From positions 1-37,862 of the forward strand of contig JAGXFG010000031.1 of NCBI GenBank assembly GCA_024637395.1: a stretch of DNA of 37,862 nucleotides. The letters run 5' to 3'. Positions 8,410-15,637 of this stretch are shown here, piece after piece (the first letter of the stretch is position 1; the number at the start of each line of letters is the position of its first letter). The DNA comes from Burkholderiaceae bacterium. GTDB lineage: Bacteria; Pseudomonadota; Gammaproteobacteria; Burkholderiales; Burkholderiaceae_E. The position numbers and the translations under genes were made by a program. The notes under the pieces were generated by a model, which saw only the letters and a program-made list of their open reading frames with translations, had not been told where the DNA came from and did no database searches.

Positions 8410-9261
8410 CTAGCTCCCTTCGAGGCGAGCACGGTCTGCTTCTTCACGAGCTTCCTTGCGCGCCAGCGCGAGCTCGCGCAAAACCACCTGCGGGTCGCCG
8501 GGACGGTCATCGGCGGCGACTCGTCCGGTCAGCTCCACCCCGCTGACCAGGGCCCCGGCCTGAAACAGTGCCCAGATCTCCTTGCCGTACTCGCTGCCCA
8601 GCAGTTGCGGCGCGAACCTGCCGAAGTACGCCGCCAGATTGCCGACGTCGCGCTCGATCAGCGCGGCCGCACCGCTGTTGCCGGCGGCATCAACCGCCTG
8701 CGGCAGGTCGATGATCACCGGCCCGTCGCTGCCCACCAGAATGTTGTACTCGGAGAGGTCGCCATGGATCACCCCGGCACCGAGCATCAGCACGACCTGC
8801 TGCAACAATCCGGCGTGGTACTCAAGCGCCGTGGCTTCGTCGAGTTCGACATCGTTCAAGCGCGGCGCCGCCTCGCCGTCGACGTCGGTCACCAGTTCCA
8901 TCAGCAGCACGCCCTCGTAGCAAATCAGCGGCTGCGGCACGCGAACCCCGGCCGCGGCTAGCCGATACAGGGCGTCGACTTCGGCATTTTGCCAAGCCTC
9001 TTCCTGCATCTTGCGGCCGTAGGACGTCCCCTTGCCACGGGCACGAGCTTCACGGCTATTCTTGACCTTGCGACCTTCCTGGTATGCGCTACTCTGGCGA
9101 AAGCTGCGCTGGGTGGCGTCCTTGTACACTTTCGCGCAACGCACGGCGTCGCCGCAACGGACCACGTAAACCGTCGCCTCCTTGCCGCTGGTGAGTTGAC
9201 GCAGCACTTCGTCGATCAGTCCTTCTTCGACCAGCGGTTGGAGTCTTTGCGGGATTTTCAT
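8410..9261 (-). CDS. RIO-type serine/threonine protein kinase
   Basis: This 283-residue atypical kinase shows the RIO core. SGKEATVYVV (25-34) replaces the glycine-rich loop, the ATP-contacting Lys is at 44 (CAKVYK), the catalytic loop HGDLSEYNIL holds Asp168 and Asn173, and the metal-binding Asp is at 185 (IIDLPQAV). Bacterial RIO proteins are widespread but poorly understood; archaeal and eukaryotic relatives act in ribosome maturation. The annotated start (MKIPQRL) is 18 bases from the start of the divergent flavoprotein gene. The longer open frame upstream is that gene's antisense shadow. A charged C-terminal helix (ARKEAREEADRARLEGS) ends the protein. Confidence 0.85.
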   Translation of the reverse strand: MKIPQRLQPLVEEGLIDEVLRQLTSGKEATVYVVRCGDAVRCAKVYKDATQRSFRQSSAYQEGRKVKNSREARARGKGTSYGRKMQEEAWQNAEVDALYRLAAAGVRVPQPLICYEGVLLMELVTDVDGEAAPRLNDVELDEATALEYHAGLLQQVVLMLGAGVIHGDLSEYNILVGSDGPVIIDLPQAVDAAGNSGAAALIERDVGNLAAYFGRFAPQLLGSEYGKEIWALFQAGALVSGVELTGRVAADDRPGDPQVVLRELALARKEAREEADRARLEGS

Positions 9262-9279
9262 CGCCCCAGTGTACCAATC

Positions 9280-10482
9280 ATGAGCCAAACAACTGATTCG
9301 CCCCCCGGCCCCGGTCGCTGGGATGCAATCGTCATCGGTGCCGGCGCTGCCGGAATGATGTGCGCCGCGCAGATCGGCCAGCGGGGCCGTCGCGTGCTGC
9401 TGATCGACCATGCCCACAAGCTTGGCGAGAAGATCCGCATCTCGGGTGGGGGGCGCTGCAACTTCACCAATCTGCACTGCTCTCCGGAGCATTTCCTGTC
9501 GCAGAACCAGCACTTCTGCCGCTCGGCACTGGCGCGCTACACGCCCCAGGATTTCATTGCCCTGGTAGAACGCCACGGCATCGCCTACGAACACAAGACA
9601 CTGGGCCAGCTGTTCTGCCGCGACAGCGCGCGGCAGATCGTCGCCATGCTCAAAAGCGAGTGCCAGCGCGGTGACGTGCAGTGGTGGATGCCCTGCGAGG
9701 TGCGCAAGGTCAGCCGCGAGGGCGCCGATTTTATGGTCGACTCCGATCAGGGCGCGGCACTGGCGCCATCGCTCGTCATTGCCACCGGGGGCCTGGCGGC
9801 GCCCAAGATCGGTGCCAGCCCGTTTGGTTACCGGATCGCCGAGCAATTCGGTCTGACGATCGTAGCCCCGACTCCCGCCCCCGTGCCGCTCGCCTTTGCG
9901 CCCGAGACCATGGCCCGCTTCGGTGACCTGTCAGGCATATCGATCGACGCGGAGGTGTCCTGCAATGGCCAGCATTTCCGCGAGAGCCTGCTCCTGACCC
10001 ACCGCGGGCTTTCGGGGCCGGCCATCCTGCAGATTTCTTCATACTGGCGTGGTGGCGATACCATCGAGATTGACCTGCTCCCGGGCCTTGATGTGGAGGC
10101 GACGCTGCTCGCCGCCTCGGGCAGCCGCGTCCAGCTCGACAACCTGTTGGCGCAGTTCCTGCCCAAGCGCCTCTGCCAGCACTGGTGCGCCGCCAATGAC
10201 GGCGTCAAGCCGCTCAGCGAGTTTTCCCATGGCGAATTGCGCCGCATCGCCCATGGCCTGCACCATTGGCAATTGCGGCCCTCCGGGACGCTGGGGTACA
10301 ACAAGGCCGAAGTGACTCTGGGCGGGGTCGACACCGACTGCCTGTCATCAAAGACGATGGCGGCCAAGGCGGTGCCGGGACTCTACTTCGTGGGCGAGGT
10401 GGTGGACGTGACCGGCCACCTGGGGGGCTTCAACTTCCAGTGGGCCTGGGCCAGCGGCCACGCTGCCGGACAGGTGGCCTGA
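9280..10482 (+). CDS. NAD(P)/FAD-dependent flavoprotein, HI0933/YhiN family
   Basis: This 400-residue protein has the dinucleotide-binding motif GAGAAG at 20-25 and the family hallmark GEKIRISGGGRCNFTN at about 49-64. A C-terminal flavin-contacting segment (GLYFVGEVVDVTGHLGGFNFQWAW) is also present. HI0933-family proteins are predicted oxidoreductases of unknown substrate. The ATG at 9280 sits beside the divergent RIO kinase start; with only 18 bases between the genes, the promoters must overlap or lie in each other's coding sequence. The 137-base region downstream, up to the host-attachment gene, shows no obvious terminator. Confidence 0.88.
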   Translation: MSQTTDSPPGPGRWDAIVIGAGAAGMMCAAQIGQRGRRVLLIDHAHKLGEKIRISGGGRCNFTNLHCSPEHFLSQNQHFCRSALARYTPQDFIALVERHGIAYEHKTLGQLFCRDSARQIVAMLKSECQRGDVQWWMPCEVRKVSREGADFMVDSDQGAALAPSLVIATGGLAAPKIGASPFGYRIAEQFGLTIVAPTPAPVPLAFAPETMARFGDLSGISIDAEVSCNGQHFRESLLLTHRGLSGPAILQISSYWRGGDTIEIDLLPGLDVEATLLAASGSRVQLDNLLAQFLPKRLCQHWCAANDGVKPLSEFSHGELRRIAHGLHHWQLRPSGTLGYNKAEVTLGGVDTDCLSSKTMAAKAVPGLYFVGEVVDVTGHLGGFNFQWAWASGHAAGQVA

Positions 10483-10619
10483 GAGTCGGCCCGGTGGATC
10501 CGGTCGGCGCACGACCTGATCTGCGCGGACTGCCGCCCGCTCTCAGCCCTCAATCCTTGAAGCGCGTTCTCGCTCGCTCAAAGGCCTCGCCGACCGTTCC
10601 CGAATTAGACCTTGATTTC

Positions 10620-11057
10620 CTAGATGTGCTCCGGCAGCCGGGAGCGCAGTTCGCGCGGGTTGAGCGCCGTATAGTCCTTGTCGATCTCCTGCGAAACCAG
10701 CGCCTTGAGCTGCGCGCCGAAGTGGGTTCGCAACTCGCCCAGAAAATCCGGGCCCGCCACGATCACCAGGCGCTCGAATGCCCCGTCGAGGCGCCCGCGC
10801 TCGAGCTTTTCGATGATGGTCTTGGCGAACCGGATCTGCTCTTGCTCCTTGGGATCAACCTGAGAAGCCCTCGCGTGGCGCTGACTGCCGAGGCTATCGA
10901 AGGTGCGCCCCGGGCGATCGCTGACCAAATCCATCTGCTTGAGGCGCGCCTCGGGGTTGCTCATCGTCTCGAGCGCAACCAACGGCGCCACTGGCGACTC
11001 GGCAGTGAAGATTGTTGCCTGGCTGCTGTTCGCGGCGAGAATCCAGGTGCTGTCCAT
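10620..11057 (-). CDS. Host attachment family protein
   Basis: This 145-residue protein resembles the Host_attach family (named from plant-associated alphaproteobacteria). It opens with STWILAANSSQATIF, has LVSDRPGRTFDSLGSQRHA in the middle, and ends in an ATP-synthase-gamma/eRF1-like region (LVIVAGPDFLGELRTHF). Members occur in many free-living proteobacteria and the real function is unclear. The start at 11057 is supported by GAGGAG 7-8 bases upstream. An alternative start at 11135 lacks such support. It lies among stress-type genes on the same strand. Confidence 0.8.
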   Translation of the reverse strand: MDSTWILAANSSQATIFTAESPVAPLVALETMSNPEARLKQMDLVSDRPGRTFDSLGSQRHARASQVDPKEQEQIRFAKTIIEKLERGRLDGAFERLVIVAGPDFLGELRTHFGAQLKALVSQEIDKDYTALNPRELRSRLPEHI

Positions 11058-11193
11058 GATGTGCTCCTCATTCCAGGTTTGTATGCCGTCCGGGAGCTCC
11101 GTCGCGGTTCCTGTGCTGCTGTGACTAGGGCCCACCCCGGACCGCCCGGCAGCTCAAGTTCCTGGCCGTCAGCGATCAATCTACCCGCGAGCG

Positions 11194-11703
11194 CTAGTCG
11201 GCGTCCACGTCCTCGAGGTCCATCGCAGCCTCGGGCGGCAGCTTGTCGATGAGGTCCTCGACCATTTCAATATGTTCGCCCTCCTCTTCGCGCAGCTCCA
11301 GGAACAGTGCCTTGACCTCCGGTTGCGTCACTCCGGGGAGAGCCTCGTCGTAGAACTCGTAAGCTTTCCGTTCCGAGGACAGCGCCACCTTGAGCGCCTT
11401 GAGTGCTGACATGTTCCAGCTGGGCGCGCCAGCGTCCGGGGCCTCGATGTCAAAGACGTCGTCGAGCTTGACTCTTGCAGGGGTATCCCCAAAAAGTGCC
11501 CGGCGGCGCTCGGCGAGTTGCTCACCATGCTTCTTCTCGTTACCGGCCATCGAGCGGAACACCGACCCGGCGTCGAAGCCATCGCGATGGCCGAGCTGGG
11601 TGGCAAACAGCTCGTAGCGCTGACACGCCTCGACCTCGATCAGACTGGCGAGATCGAGGGCATCCATAAGCGTGAGTTTGGAGATATCTACTCTGGTGAA
11701 CAT
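11194..11703 (-). CDS. Ferritin-like (rubrerythrin-type) di-iron protein
   Basis: The 169-residue protein is predicted to be a four-helix bundle with the expected di-iron ligands: Glu23, E56xxH59 (NEKKH), Glu111 and E141xxH144 (EEGEH). This Glu/ExxH...Glu/ExxH pattern is that of rubrerythrin and related ferritin-like proteins. No rubredoxin domain follows; the tail is acidic (AAMDLEDVDAD). Likely roles are peroxide reduction or iron handling in the cytoplasm. GGAGG lies 7 bases before the ATG. It stands as a separate unit with its own promoter-like sequence. Confidence 0.82.
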   Translation of the reverse strand: MFTRVDISKLTLMDALDLASLIEVEACQRYELFATQLGHRDGFDAGSVFRSMAGNEKKHGEQLAERRRALFGDTPARVKLDDVFDIEAPDAGAPSWNMSALKALKVALSSERKAYEFYDEALPGVTQPEVKALFLELREEEGEHIEMVEDLIDKLPPEAAMDLEDVDAD

Positions 11704-11721
11704 TGGACCTCCGGCATCGGT

Positions 11722-11749
11722 TCTATACGCCCCGGTTGCCGGAGCGCAA
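11722..11749 (-). promoter_or_regulatory. Candidate sigma-70 promoter of the ferritin-like gene
   Basis: On the minus strand TTGCGC (11744-11749) and TATAGA (11722-11727) are separated by 16 bases. This would place the transcript start about 12 bases upstream of the ATG, with the ribosome-binding site inside the short leader. Confidence 0.4.
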
Positions 11750-11869
11750 GATTGTCTTGTTAACGGGAAATTAAAGGCTTTTCTTCGCCAGGCAGGACGG
11801 TATCACCAGCCCGAGGATTGGTCAAAAAGGCCTTGCTTAAGATCGCCGTCGTCTGACCCGACAAACTTT

Positions 11870-12016
11870 CTAGAGGCGTCGGCCTTGAATGACGCGAATC
11901 AGGATCACCACAATCGCGATTACCAGCAAGATATGAATGAATCCGCCCATGGTGTATGCGGTGACGATCCCCAAAAGCCAGAGGACAACCAGCACAACTG
12001 CAATCGTTCCAAGCAT
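11870..12016 (-). CDS. 48-residue hydrophobic membrane protein, lmo0937 family
   Basis: The short frame MLGTIAVVLVVLWLLGIVTA, then YTMGGFIHILLVIAIVVILI, then RVIQGRRL* is a complete small membrane protein with two hydrophobic segments joined by a TMGG turn and a basic end. This matches the lmo0937-type small membrane proteins, which are usually 45-55 residues long. AGGGAG is about 7-8 bases upstream of the ATG. It lies 37 bases downstream of the SYLF gene on the same strand and is probably co-transcribed. Function is unknown; the family often accompanies stress-response genes. Confidence 0.82.
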   Translation of the reverse strand: MLGTIAVVLVVLWLLGIVTAYTMGGFIHILLVIAIVVILIRVIQGRRL

Positions 12017-12053
12017 GTTTGTTTCTCCCTACTCCGTTAGGACGTCTGAGCCA

Positions 12054-12617
12054 TCAACGCTTGATGTGGCTAATCTTTGTGCCTTCGATGCTGATGCTCG
12101 CCATCAGGCCTTGCTGGTCAGTGATGAAGGCGTAGGCATCGTCTTTGAGCGTGGTGGTGGACAGATTTCTGGCGACACCATCGTTCACCACGACCACGGT
12201 CGGTCCGACCCCGATTTCCCATCCATTTGACTTGTCCAGGTGCTGCACGGCCTTGTCGGTCATCAGGAAGACAACATAAGCGTAGGACTGGGCGCCCGCC
12301 TGCAAACCCCAAGAGGCCGACACGGAGTTGTAGTACTCGGTGACGCGCGAACCCTTCATCAGCACGCCCTCGCCGTAGCTGCCGCCGAAGACGAGACCGG
12401 CCTTGATGATCTTCGGAAACACCAGGATCGCCTTGGCGTTTTTGGAGATGAGTGCCGCAGTCGGGTTGATCTTGTAAAGCGACTGCAATGCCTGGGCAGC
12501 TTCCCTGTCAAGATCATCAGCCGTTGCGGCAGCAGCCAAGCCACTGACCGAGCCCAGGAAGAGCGTCATTGCGCATGCCAAAACAAGCTTCTGGAATGTA
12601 CGTCTGGTCTGTTTCAT
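12054..12617 (-). CDS. SYLF (Ysc84-like) lipid-binding domain protein, secreted
   Basis: The 187-residue product has a signal peptide (MKQTRRTFQKLVLACAMTLF to about ...GLAAAA). The mature part spans most of a SYLF domain: AAQALQSLYKINPTAALISK, AKAILVFPKIIKAGLVFGGS, YGEGVLMKGS, and GVGPTVVVVNDG. SYLF domains bind phosphoinositides in eukaryotes; in bacteria they are periplasmic proteins of uncertain role. The start is chosen from the signal peptide and AAGGA upstream. The open frame extends further upstream only by chance. It is followed by the small membrane gene on the same strand, and its upstream region holds the CTGTGCGCCAG motif. Confidence 0.85.
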   Translation of the reverse strand: MKQTRRTFQKLVLACAMTLFLGSVSGLAAAATADDLDREAAQALQSLYKINPTAALISKNAKAILVFPKIIKAGLVFGGSYGEGVLMKGSRVTEYYNSVSASWGLQAGAQSYAYVVFLMTDKAVQHLDKSNGWEIGVGPTVVVVNDGVARNLSTTTLKDDAYAFITDQQGLMASISIEGTKISHIKR

Positions 12618-12678
12618 GGTGCATTCCTTCGTGTCTGATTGTTGAAAAGAACACTTTAAGAAATATTTAACCTCAGTA

Positions 12679-12699
12679 CTGTGCGCCAGCGAACACACG
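12679..12699. promoter_or_regulatory. Copy 1 of the CTGTGCGCYAG motif, upstream of the SYLF gene
   Basis: CTGTGCGCCAG (12679-12689) is followed by C and then GAACACACG, giving a loose TGTG...CACA inverted repeat. The core lies 62 bases upstream of the SYLF start codon. Twelve bases (CTGTGCGCCAGC) are identical to the copy at 22553. Confidence 0.45.
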
Positions 12700-12720
12700 T
12701 CAGAAATATCAGTGCCGCAC

Positions 12721-13200
12721 CTACCGATCGGCGTGGGGCGAGTCTTCCTTGCGCTGGAGCGCGATGCGCGAAATTTCCCCAATTGCGATGGTTGAAGCCA
12801 TGCTGGCCAACTTGCCAGGTCTGGGCAACCAGCGCCATGGCCGGAACCAAACCAGCAAGGCTCCGACAGCTGCGGCGGTGCCAAGCACCGCCACCGGATG
12901 GCGACGGACCAGCGGTACGATGGCATCCTGTGCAGCGTCCTCAGCATTGCGTGCGGACTTCACCAGCGGATGCTGAGTCCACCACTCGGTCAGATAATCA
13001 AGGCCTATCAGCGTGACCGGATTGGAAAACAGACTGCGCAAGCCGGTCGTCGCCCCGGGCAGTTGGCCCTGGTCAGGTTCCGCTGTGCCGCCATCGACCG
13101 GGCCTTGCTTCTCGAGCCAGCGCGACATCTGTTCGCGCGATTGAATCAGGCGCTCTTGTGCCGATGGTTCGAACGCCGCCTTGGGCGCTGCGGCGTTCAC
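12721..13200 (-). CDS. Hypothetical membrane protein, third gene of a YqjD/YqjE-type operon
   Basis: The 159-residue protein has a long hydrophilic N-terminal half (RLIQSREQMSRWLEKQG). A single strong hydrophobic segment near 101-120 (RRHPVAVLGTAAAVGALLVW) is followed by a basic, Trp-rich stretch (FRPWRWLPRPG). I do not recognise a family. The GTG start overlaps the stop of the YqjE-like gene by four bases (GTGA), so translation is probably coupled. The position, downstream of DUF883 and YqjE homologues, is where YqjK-type or similar small proteins usually occur. Confidence 0.7.
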   Translation of the reverse strand: MNAAAPKAAFEPSAQERLIQSREQMSRWLEKQGPVDGGTAEPDQGQLPGATTGLRSLFSNPVTLIGLDYLTEWWTQHPLVKSARNAEDAAQDAIVPLVRRHPVAVLGTAAAVGALLVWFRPWRWLPRPGKLASMASTIAIGEISRIALQRKEDSPHADR

Positions 13201-13574
13201 GACTCGCCTGTACTGCGCATCAGCTCTGCATCAGCTGCCAGTTGCCGCCGCAGTCCTGCAAACCGGGCTTCTGTGCGCGCTGTGCGACCGCGGAGAATGA
13301 TCCACACGCCGAGCGCCCCGGGCACGGCGGGTACAAGCGCCAGCGCCCACGGCCAAGCCACTGTGGGCAGCGCAGCCAGCAGCATCACTGCCACGCCCGC
13401 CAACGTTGCCGCCACCGCCAGGCAAGCGCCGCCCACGAGTTGTAGAGCCCAGCGCTGCCTCATTAGCGCGGTCGCTGACGCGAACTCCTCGGCAAACAGA
13501 TCGGCGTAGGCCGCCACGTGCTCAGCTAAGAGCTGAGGTCGTGACGCGAACAGGCGGATGAGGGGATGAAGCAT
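13197..13574 (-). CDS. YqjE-like phage-holin-family inner membrane protein
   Basis: The 125-residue protein has two adjacent hydrophobic segments (LVGGACLAVAATLAGVAVML and WALALVPAVPGALGVWIIL) flanked by amphipathic helices. This is the layout of the YqjE/phage holin superfamily III proteins encoded next to YqjD. It follows the DUF883 gene by 13 bases and overlaps the next gene by four. E. coli YqjD/ElaB-type proteins bind ribosomes at the membrane in stationary phase; whether YqjE helps is not known. ATG at 13574. Confidence 0.75.
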   Translation of the reverse strand: MLHPLIRLFASRPQLLAEHVAAYADLFAEEFASATALMRQRWALQLVGGACLAVAATLAGVAVMLLAALPTVAWPWALALVPAVPGALGVWIILRGRTARTEARFAGLRRQLAADAELMRSTGES

Positions 13575-13587
13575 GGCGTCTGCTCAC

Positions 13588-13992
13588 TCAGTCGCGTGAG
13601 CCACGGGAGTTGCGGACCAGTGAGACCAGCGCCATCAAGGTTGCGCCGATCGCAGCCGCTAACAGCACCGATTTGACCGGCTCATCCTTGATGTAGCCCA
13701 CTGTTGTTTCCCCGGCGTGACGGGTCTGCTCGCGCAGCTGCTGGGTGCCTTCGCGCACGGCGTCCATGCCGCGGTGCGCCAGCCGGTCGGCATCCGTGGC
13801 CAGGCGATTGATCGCCGAGCTGGCTTGATCGCCGGCATGGTCAACGCCCTCTGCGGCCTGACCCAGCGCTTGACTGACGACCCGCTGCGACGAGCGAACG
13901 GCTTGCTCAGCCGACTGGGCAGCCGATTCAACCGTCGCGGTGACTTTGTCGCCCGAAGTTGTGGTCGGGTTATTCATGGCTTCGTTACTCAT
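13588..13992 (-). CDS. DUF883 (YqjD/ElaB-like) membrane-anchored protein
   Basis: This 134-residue protein has a long Ala/Gln/Asp-rich helical region with phasins-like heptads (ESAAQSAEQAVRSSQRVVSQ, GDQASSAINRLATDADRLAH). It is followed by the family's C-terminal signature, YIKDEPVKSVLLAAAIGATL, and one membrane anchor with a basic end (VRNSRGSRD). E. coli members bind ribosomes and are induced in stationary phase. AAGGAG is 10 bases upstream of the ATG. It is the first gene of a three-gene unit with the YqjE-like and hypothetical genes. Confidence 0.82.
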   Translation of the reverse strand: MSNEAMNNPTTTSGDKVTATVESAAQSAEQAVRSSQRVVSQALGQAAEGVDHAGDQASSAINRLATDADRLAHRGMDAVREGTQQLREQTRHAGETTVGYIKDEPVKSVLLAAAIGATLMALVSLVRNSRGSRD

Positions 13993-14391
13993 GACTTGTT
14001 ACTCCTTGATTTGCTGCGGGCGACAGGGGCTGGGTCGGGCCAACGCTCAACCCTTCCTGACCACTGACGAAATACTTAATCGTAAATGAAGACATTTTAC
14101 TTCACAACGGATCTCGTTTGACCAGCATGGCGCAACCACTCGCCCCAGTCGGTGCGCTGGAGCACACAACGATCTGCGCATCGACCACGCCGTCTTGTGC
14201 TGGTCGCTTCATCCGCACCATTTCCTTGCTGGCATCCTGGCAGGGCGCTCGAGCGCTGGCCCCCGTTATGTGTGGCGGCGCACCGACGAGCCCGCTGGGC
14301 ACGAGCAAGCTGTTGCCATGCACTCCAGCGGCATGATTAAGTGTCACCTAATACTGCTGAAGCCTGACCCTGAATCAAATTGGAAGATCCC
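13993..14391. other. Non-coding stretch of 399 bases
   Basis: This divergent region separates the YqjD-like operon from the small membrane gene at 14392. Short open frames exist on both strands, but none has a recognisable protein, signal peptide or good ribosome-binding site. About 14000-14100 is AT-richer (ACTTAATCGTAAATGAAG) and probably holds the minus-strand promoter. The middle (14120-14340) has the base composition of coding DNA and may be a decayed gene fragment that I could not identify. Confidence 0.5.
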
Positions 14392-14610
14392 ATGAATGCA
14401 ATCAAATTGCTGGCCATCGCGCTGATCGTCGGGGGAGCCCTGGGCCTGGCCTACGGCGGGTTCAGCTACACCGAGGAGACACAGGTAGTAGACGCCGGCC
14501 CGATCCACCTCAAAGTGGACGAGCAAAAGCAGGTCAACATCCCGCTGTGGGCCGGTCTCGGCGCGATCGCTGGCGGATTGCTGCTGTTGGTCACTTCGCG
14601 CAAATCATGA
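14392..14610 (+). CDS. Small two-segment membrane protein, unknown function
   Basis: The 72-residue product has an N-terminal hydrophobic segment (LLAIALIVGGALGLAYGGFS), a short periplasmic-like loop with YTEETQVVDAGPIHLKV, and a second hydrophobic segment (IPLWAGLGAIAGGLLLLV) ending in TSRKS. Proteins of this pattern are common in Betaproteobacteria and Gammaproteobacteria as uncharacterised inner-membrane proteins. I chose the ATG at 14392 over the in-frame TTG at 14380; GGAAG lies just upstream. It is 40 bases upstream of the Q/R-rich gene on the same strand. Confidence 0.72.
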   Translation: MNAIKLLAIALIVGGALGLAYGGFSYTEETQVVDAGPIHLKVDEQKQVNIPLWAGLGAIAGGLLLLVTSRKS

Positions 14611-14650
14611 GCGTTGTGCAAGCCCTACTCCACAAATAGGGAGAATCAAG

Positions 14651-15535
14651 ATGCGCTACCCACTGATTGCTTTGACACTCGCGATCTCGACGCTCTTCGG
14701 AATGGCGCCTGCCGCCGAGGCCCAGGTAAGCTTCGGCGTCAACATCGGAATCGCGCCGGGCATCAATATCGGCATCAATGTGCCGGCGTATCCCCGTCTG
14801 GTGCGGGTCCCCGGCTATCCGGTCTATTACGACCCGCGCGCCGATTCAAACTATTTTTTCTACGACGGCCTGTATTGGGTGTTCCAGGGCGATGACTGGT
14901 ACTCCAGCACTTGGTACAACGGGCCCTGGAGTCTGACCGATCGTGGGTATGTACCACTGTTCGTGCTGCGCGTTCCGGTCCGTTACTACCGTCAACCCCC
15001 GCAATATTTCCGGAACTGGCGTCCTGACTCGCCACCGCGCTGGAACGAGCGCTGGGGCCATGAATGGGAGCAAGAGCGCGCCGGATGGGACCGTTGGGAC
15101 CGCAGCAAATCCCCCAAAGCCGCACCATTGCCCTCTTACCAGCGAAATTACTCGGGCGAGCGTTATCCGCGCGCCGAACGACAGCAGCATGAACTGCGTT
15201 CCAGGAACTACCGCTACCAGCCGCGCGAAGAGGTGACGAGGCAGCATTATCAGCAAGAGCGCCAACAGCAGCAGCAACGGCAGCATGAGCAGCGGCAGAA
15301 ACAACTGCGGCAGCAGGAGCAACAACAACGGCAGCAGCGGCAGCAGCAGGATAGGTCGCGGGGTGACTCGAGGGGCGATCAGCAACGAAACCAGCGGGGT
15401 AAGCAGGCGCCGGCGGCTGTACAGCAGCGGGAGCAAGCGCAGCAGCACCGCAAGGGACCAGAAGGCAAGCGAGTGGCCCCACGCGGCAAGGAGGCCACCA
15501 AGAAGGCCCTCGAGGAGGAGAAGGACCGCAAATAA
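14651..15535 (+). CDS. Secreted aromatic-rich protein with a glutamine/arginine-rich tail
   Basis: The 294-residue product has a cleavable signal peptide (cut after AEA at 24). Next comes a hydrophobic, Gly/Ile-rich stretch (FGVNIGIAPGINIGINVPAY), then a Tyr/Trp-rich domain (about 45-155: YPVYYDPRADSNYFFYDGLY, WYSSTWYNGPW, RWNERWGHEWEQERAGWDRW). From about 196 to 270 it is low-complexity Gln/Arg (QQERQQQQQRQHEQRQKQ), and it ends in a Lys/Glu tail. The CAG-rich DNA leaves long antisense frames that are not genes. GGGAG lies upstream of the ATG. Related secreted YxW-rich proteins occur in Betaproteobacteria, but function is unknown. The polycationic tail would suit nucleic-acid or polyanion binding, which is inference. 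Confidence 0.72.
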   Translation: MRYPLIALTLAISTLFGMAPAAEAQVSFGVNIGIAPGINIGINVPAYPRLVRVPGYPVYYDPRADSNYFFYDGLYWVFQGDDWYSSTWYNGPWSLTDRGYVPLFVLRVPVRYYRQPPQYFRNWRPDSPPRWNERWGHEWEQERAGWDRWDRSKSPKAAPLPSYQRNYSGERYPRAERQQHELRSRNYRYQPREEVTRQHYQQERQQQQQRQHEQRQKQLRQQEQQQRQQRQQQDRSRGDSRGDQQRNQRGKQAPAAVQQREQAQQHRKGPEGKRVAPRGKEATKKALEEEKDRK

Positions 15536-15637
15536 GAAGAGGATGAGCGTCAGCGCAGTTTGAATCGGCCTTGATAGCCCCCAGTGCGCTGGCGCTTGCA
15601 GGCTCGTTAACCCGGATATCCTAGCTGGGGCGAGCGC

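Noticed and set aside
9262-9846. Upstream extension of the RIO kinase frame
   Set aside because: It lies opposite the flavoprotein gene and has no kinase-family sequence; the family N-terminus begins at MKIPQRL.
14102-14347. 81-codon minus-strand frame in the 399-base gap
   Set aside because: No ribosome-binding site, no family resemblance and no domain. Similar short frames exist on the other strand, so none can be supported.
15260-15350. CAG/CAA triplet-rich DNA as a CRISPR-like or satellite array
   Set aside because: It encodes the Gln/Arg tract of the secreted protein, with no regular spacer-repeat pattern.
14775-15482. Two long minus-strand frames (235 and 200 codons) opposite the Q/R-rich gene
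   Set aside because: CAG-rich DNA lacks stops in several frames; the products are low-complexity Ala/Val or Leu/Arg sequences, and the + frame has a signal peptide and ribosome-binding site.
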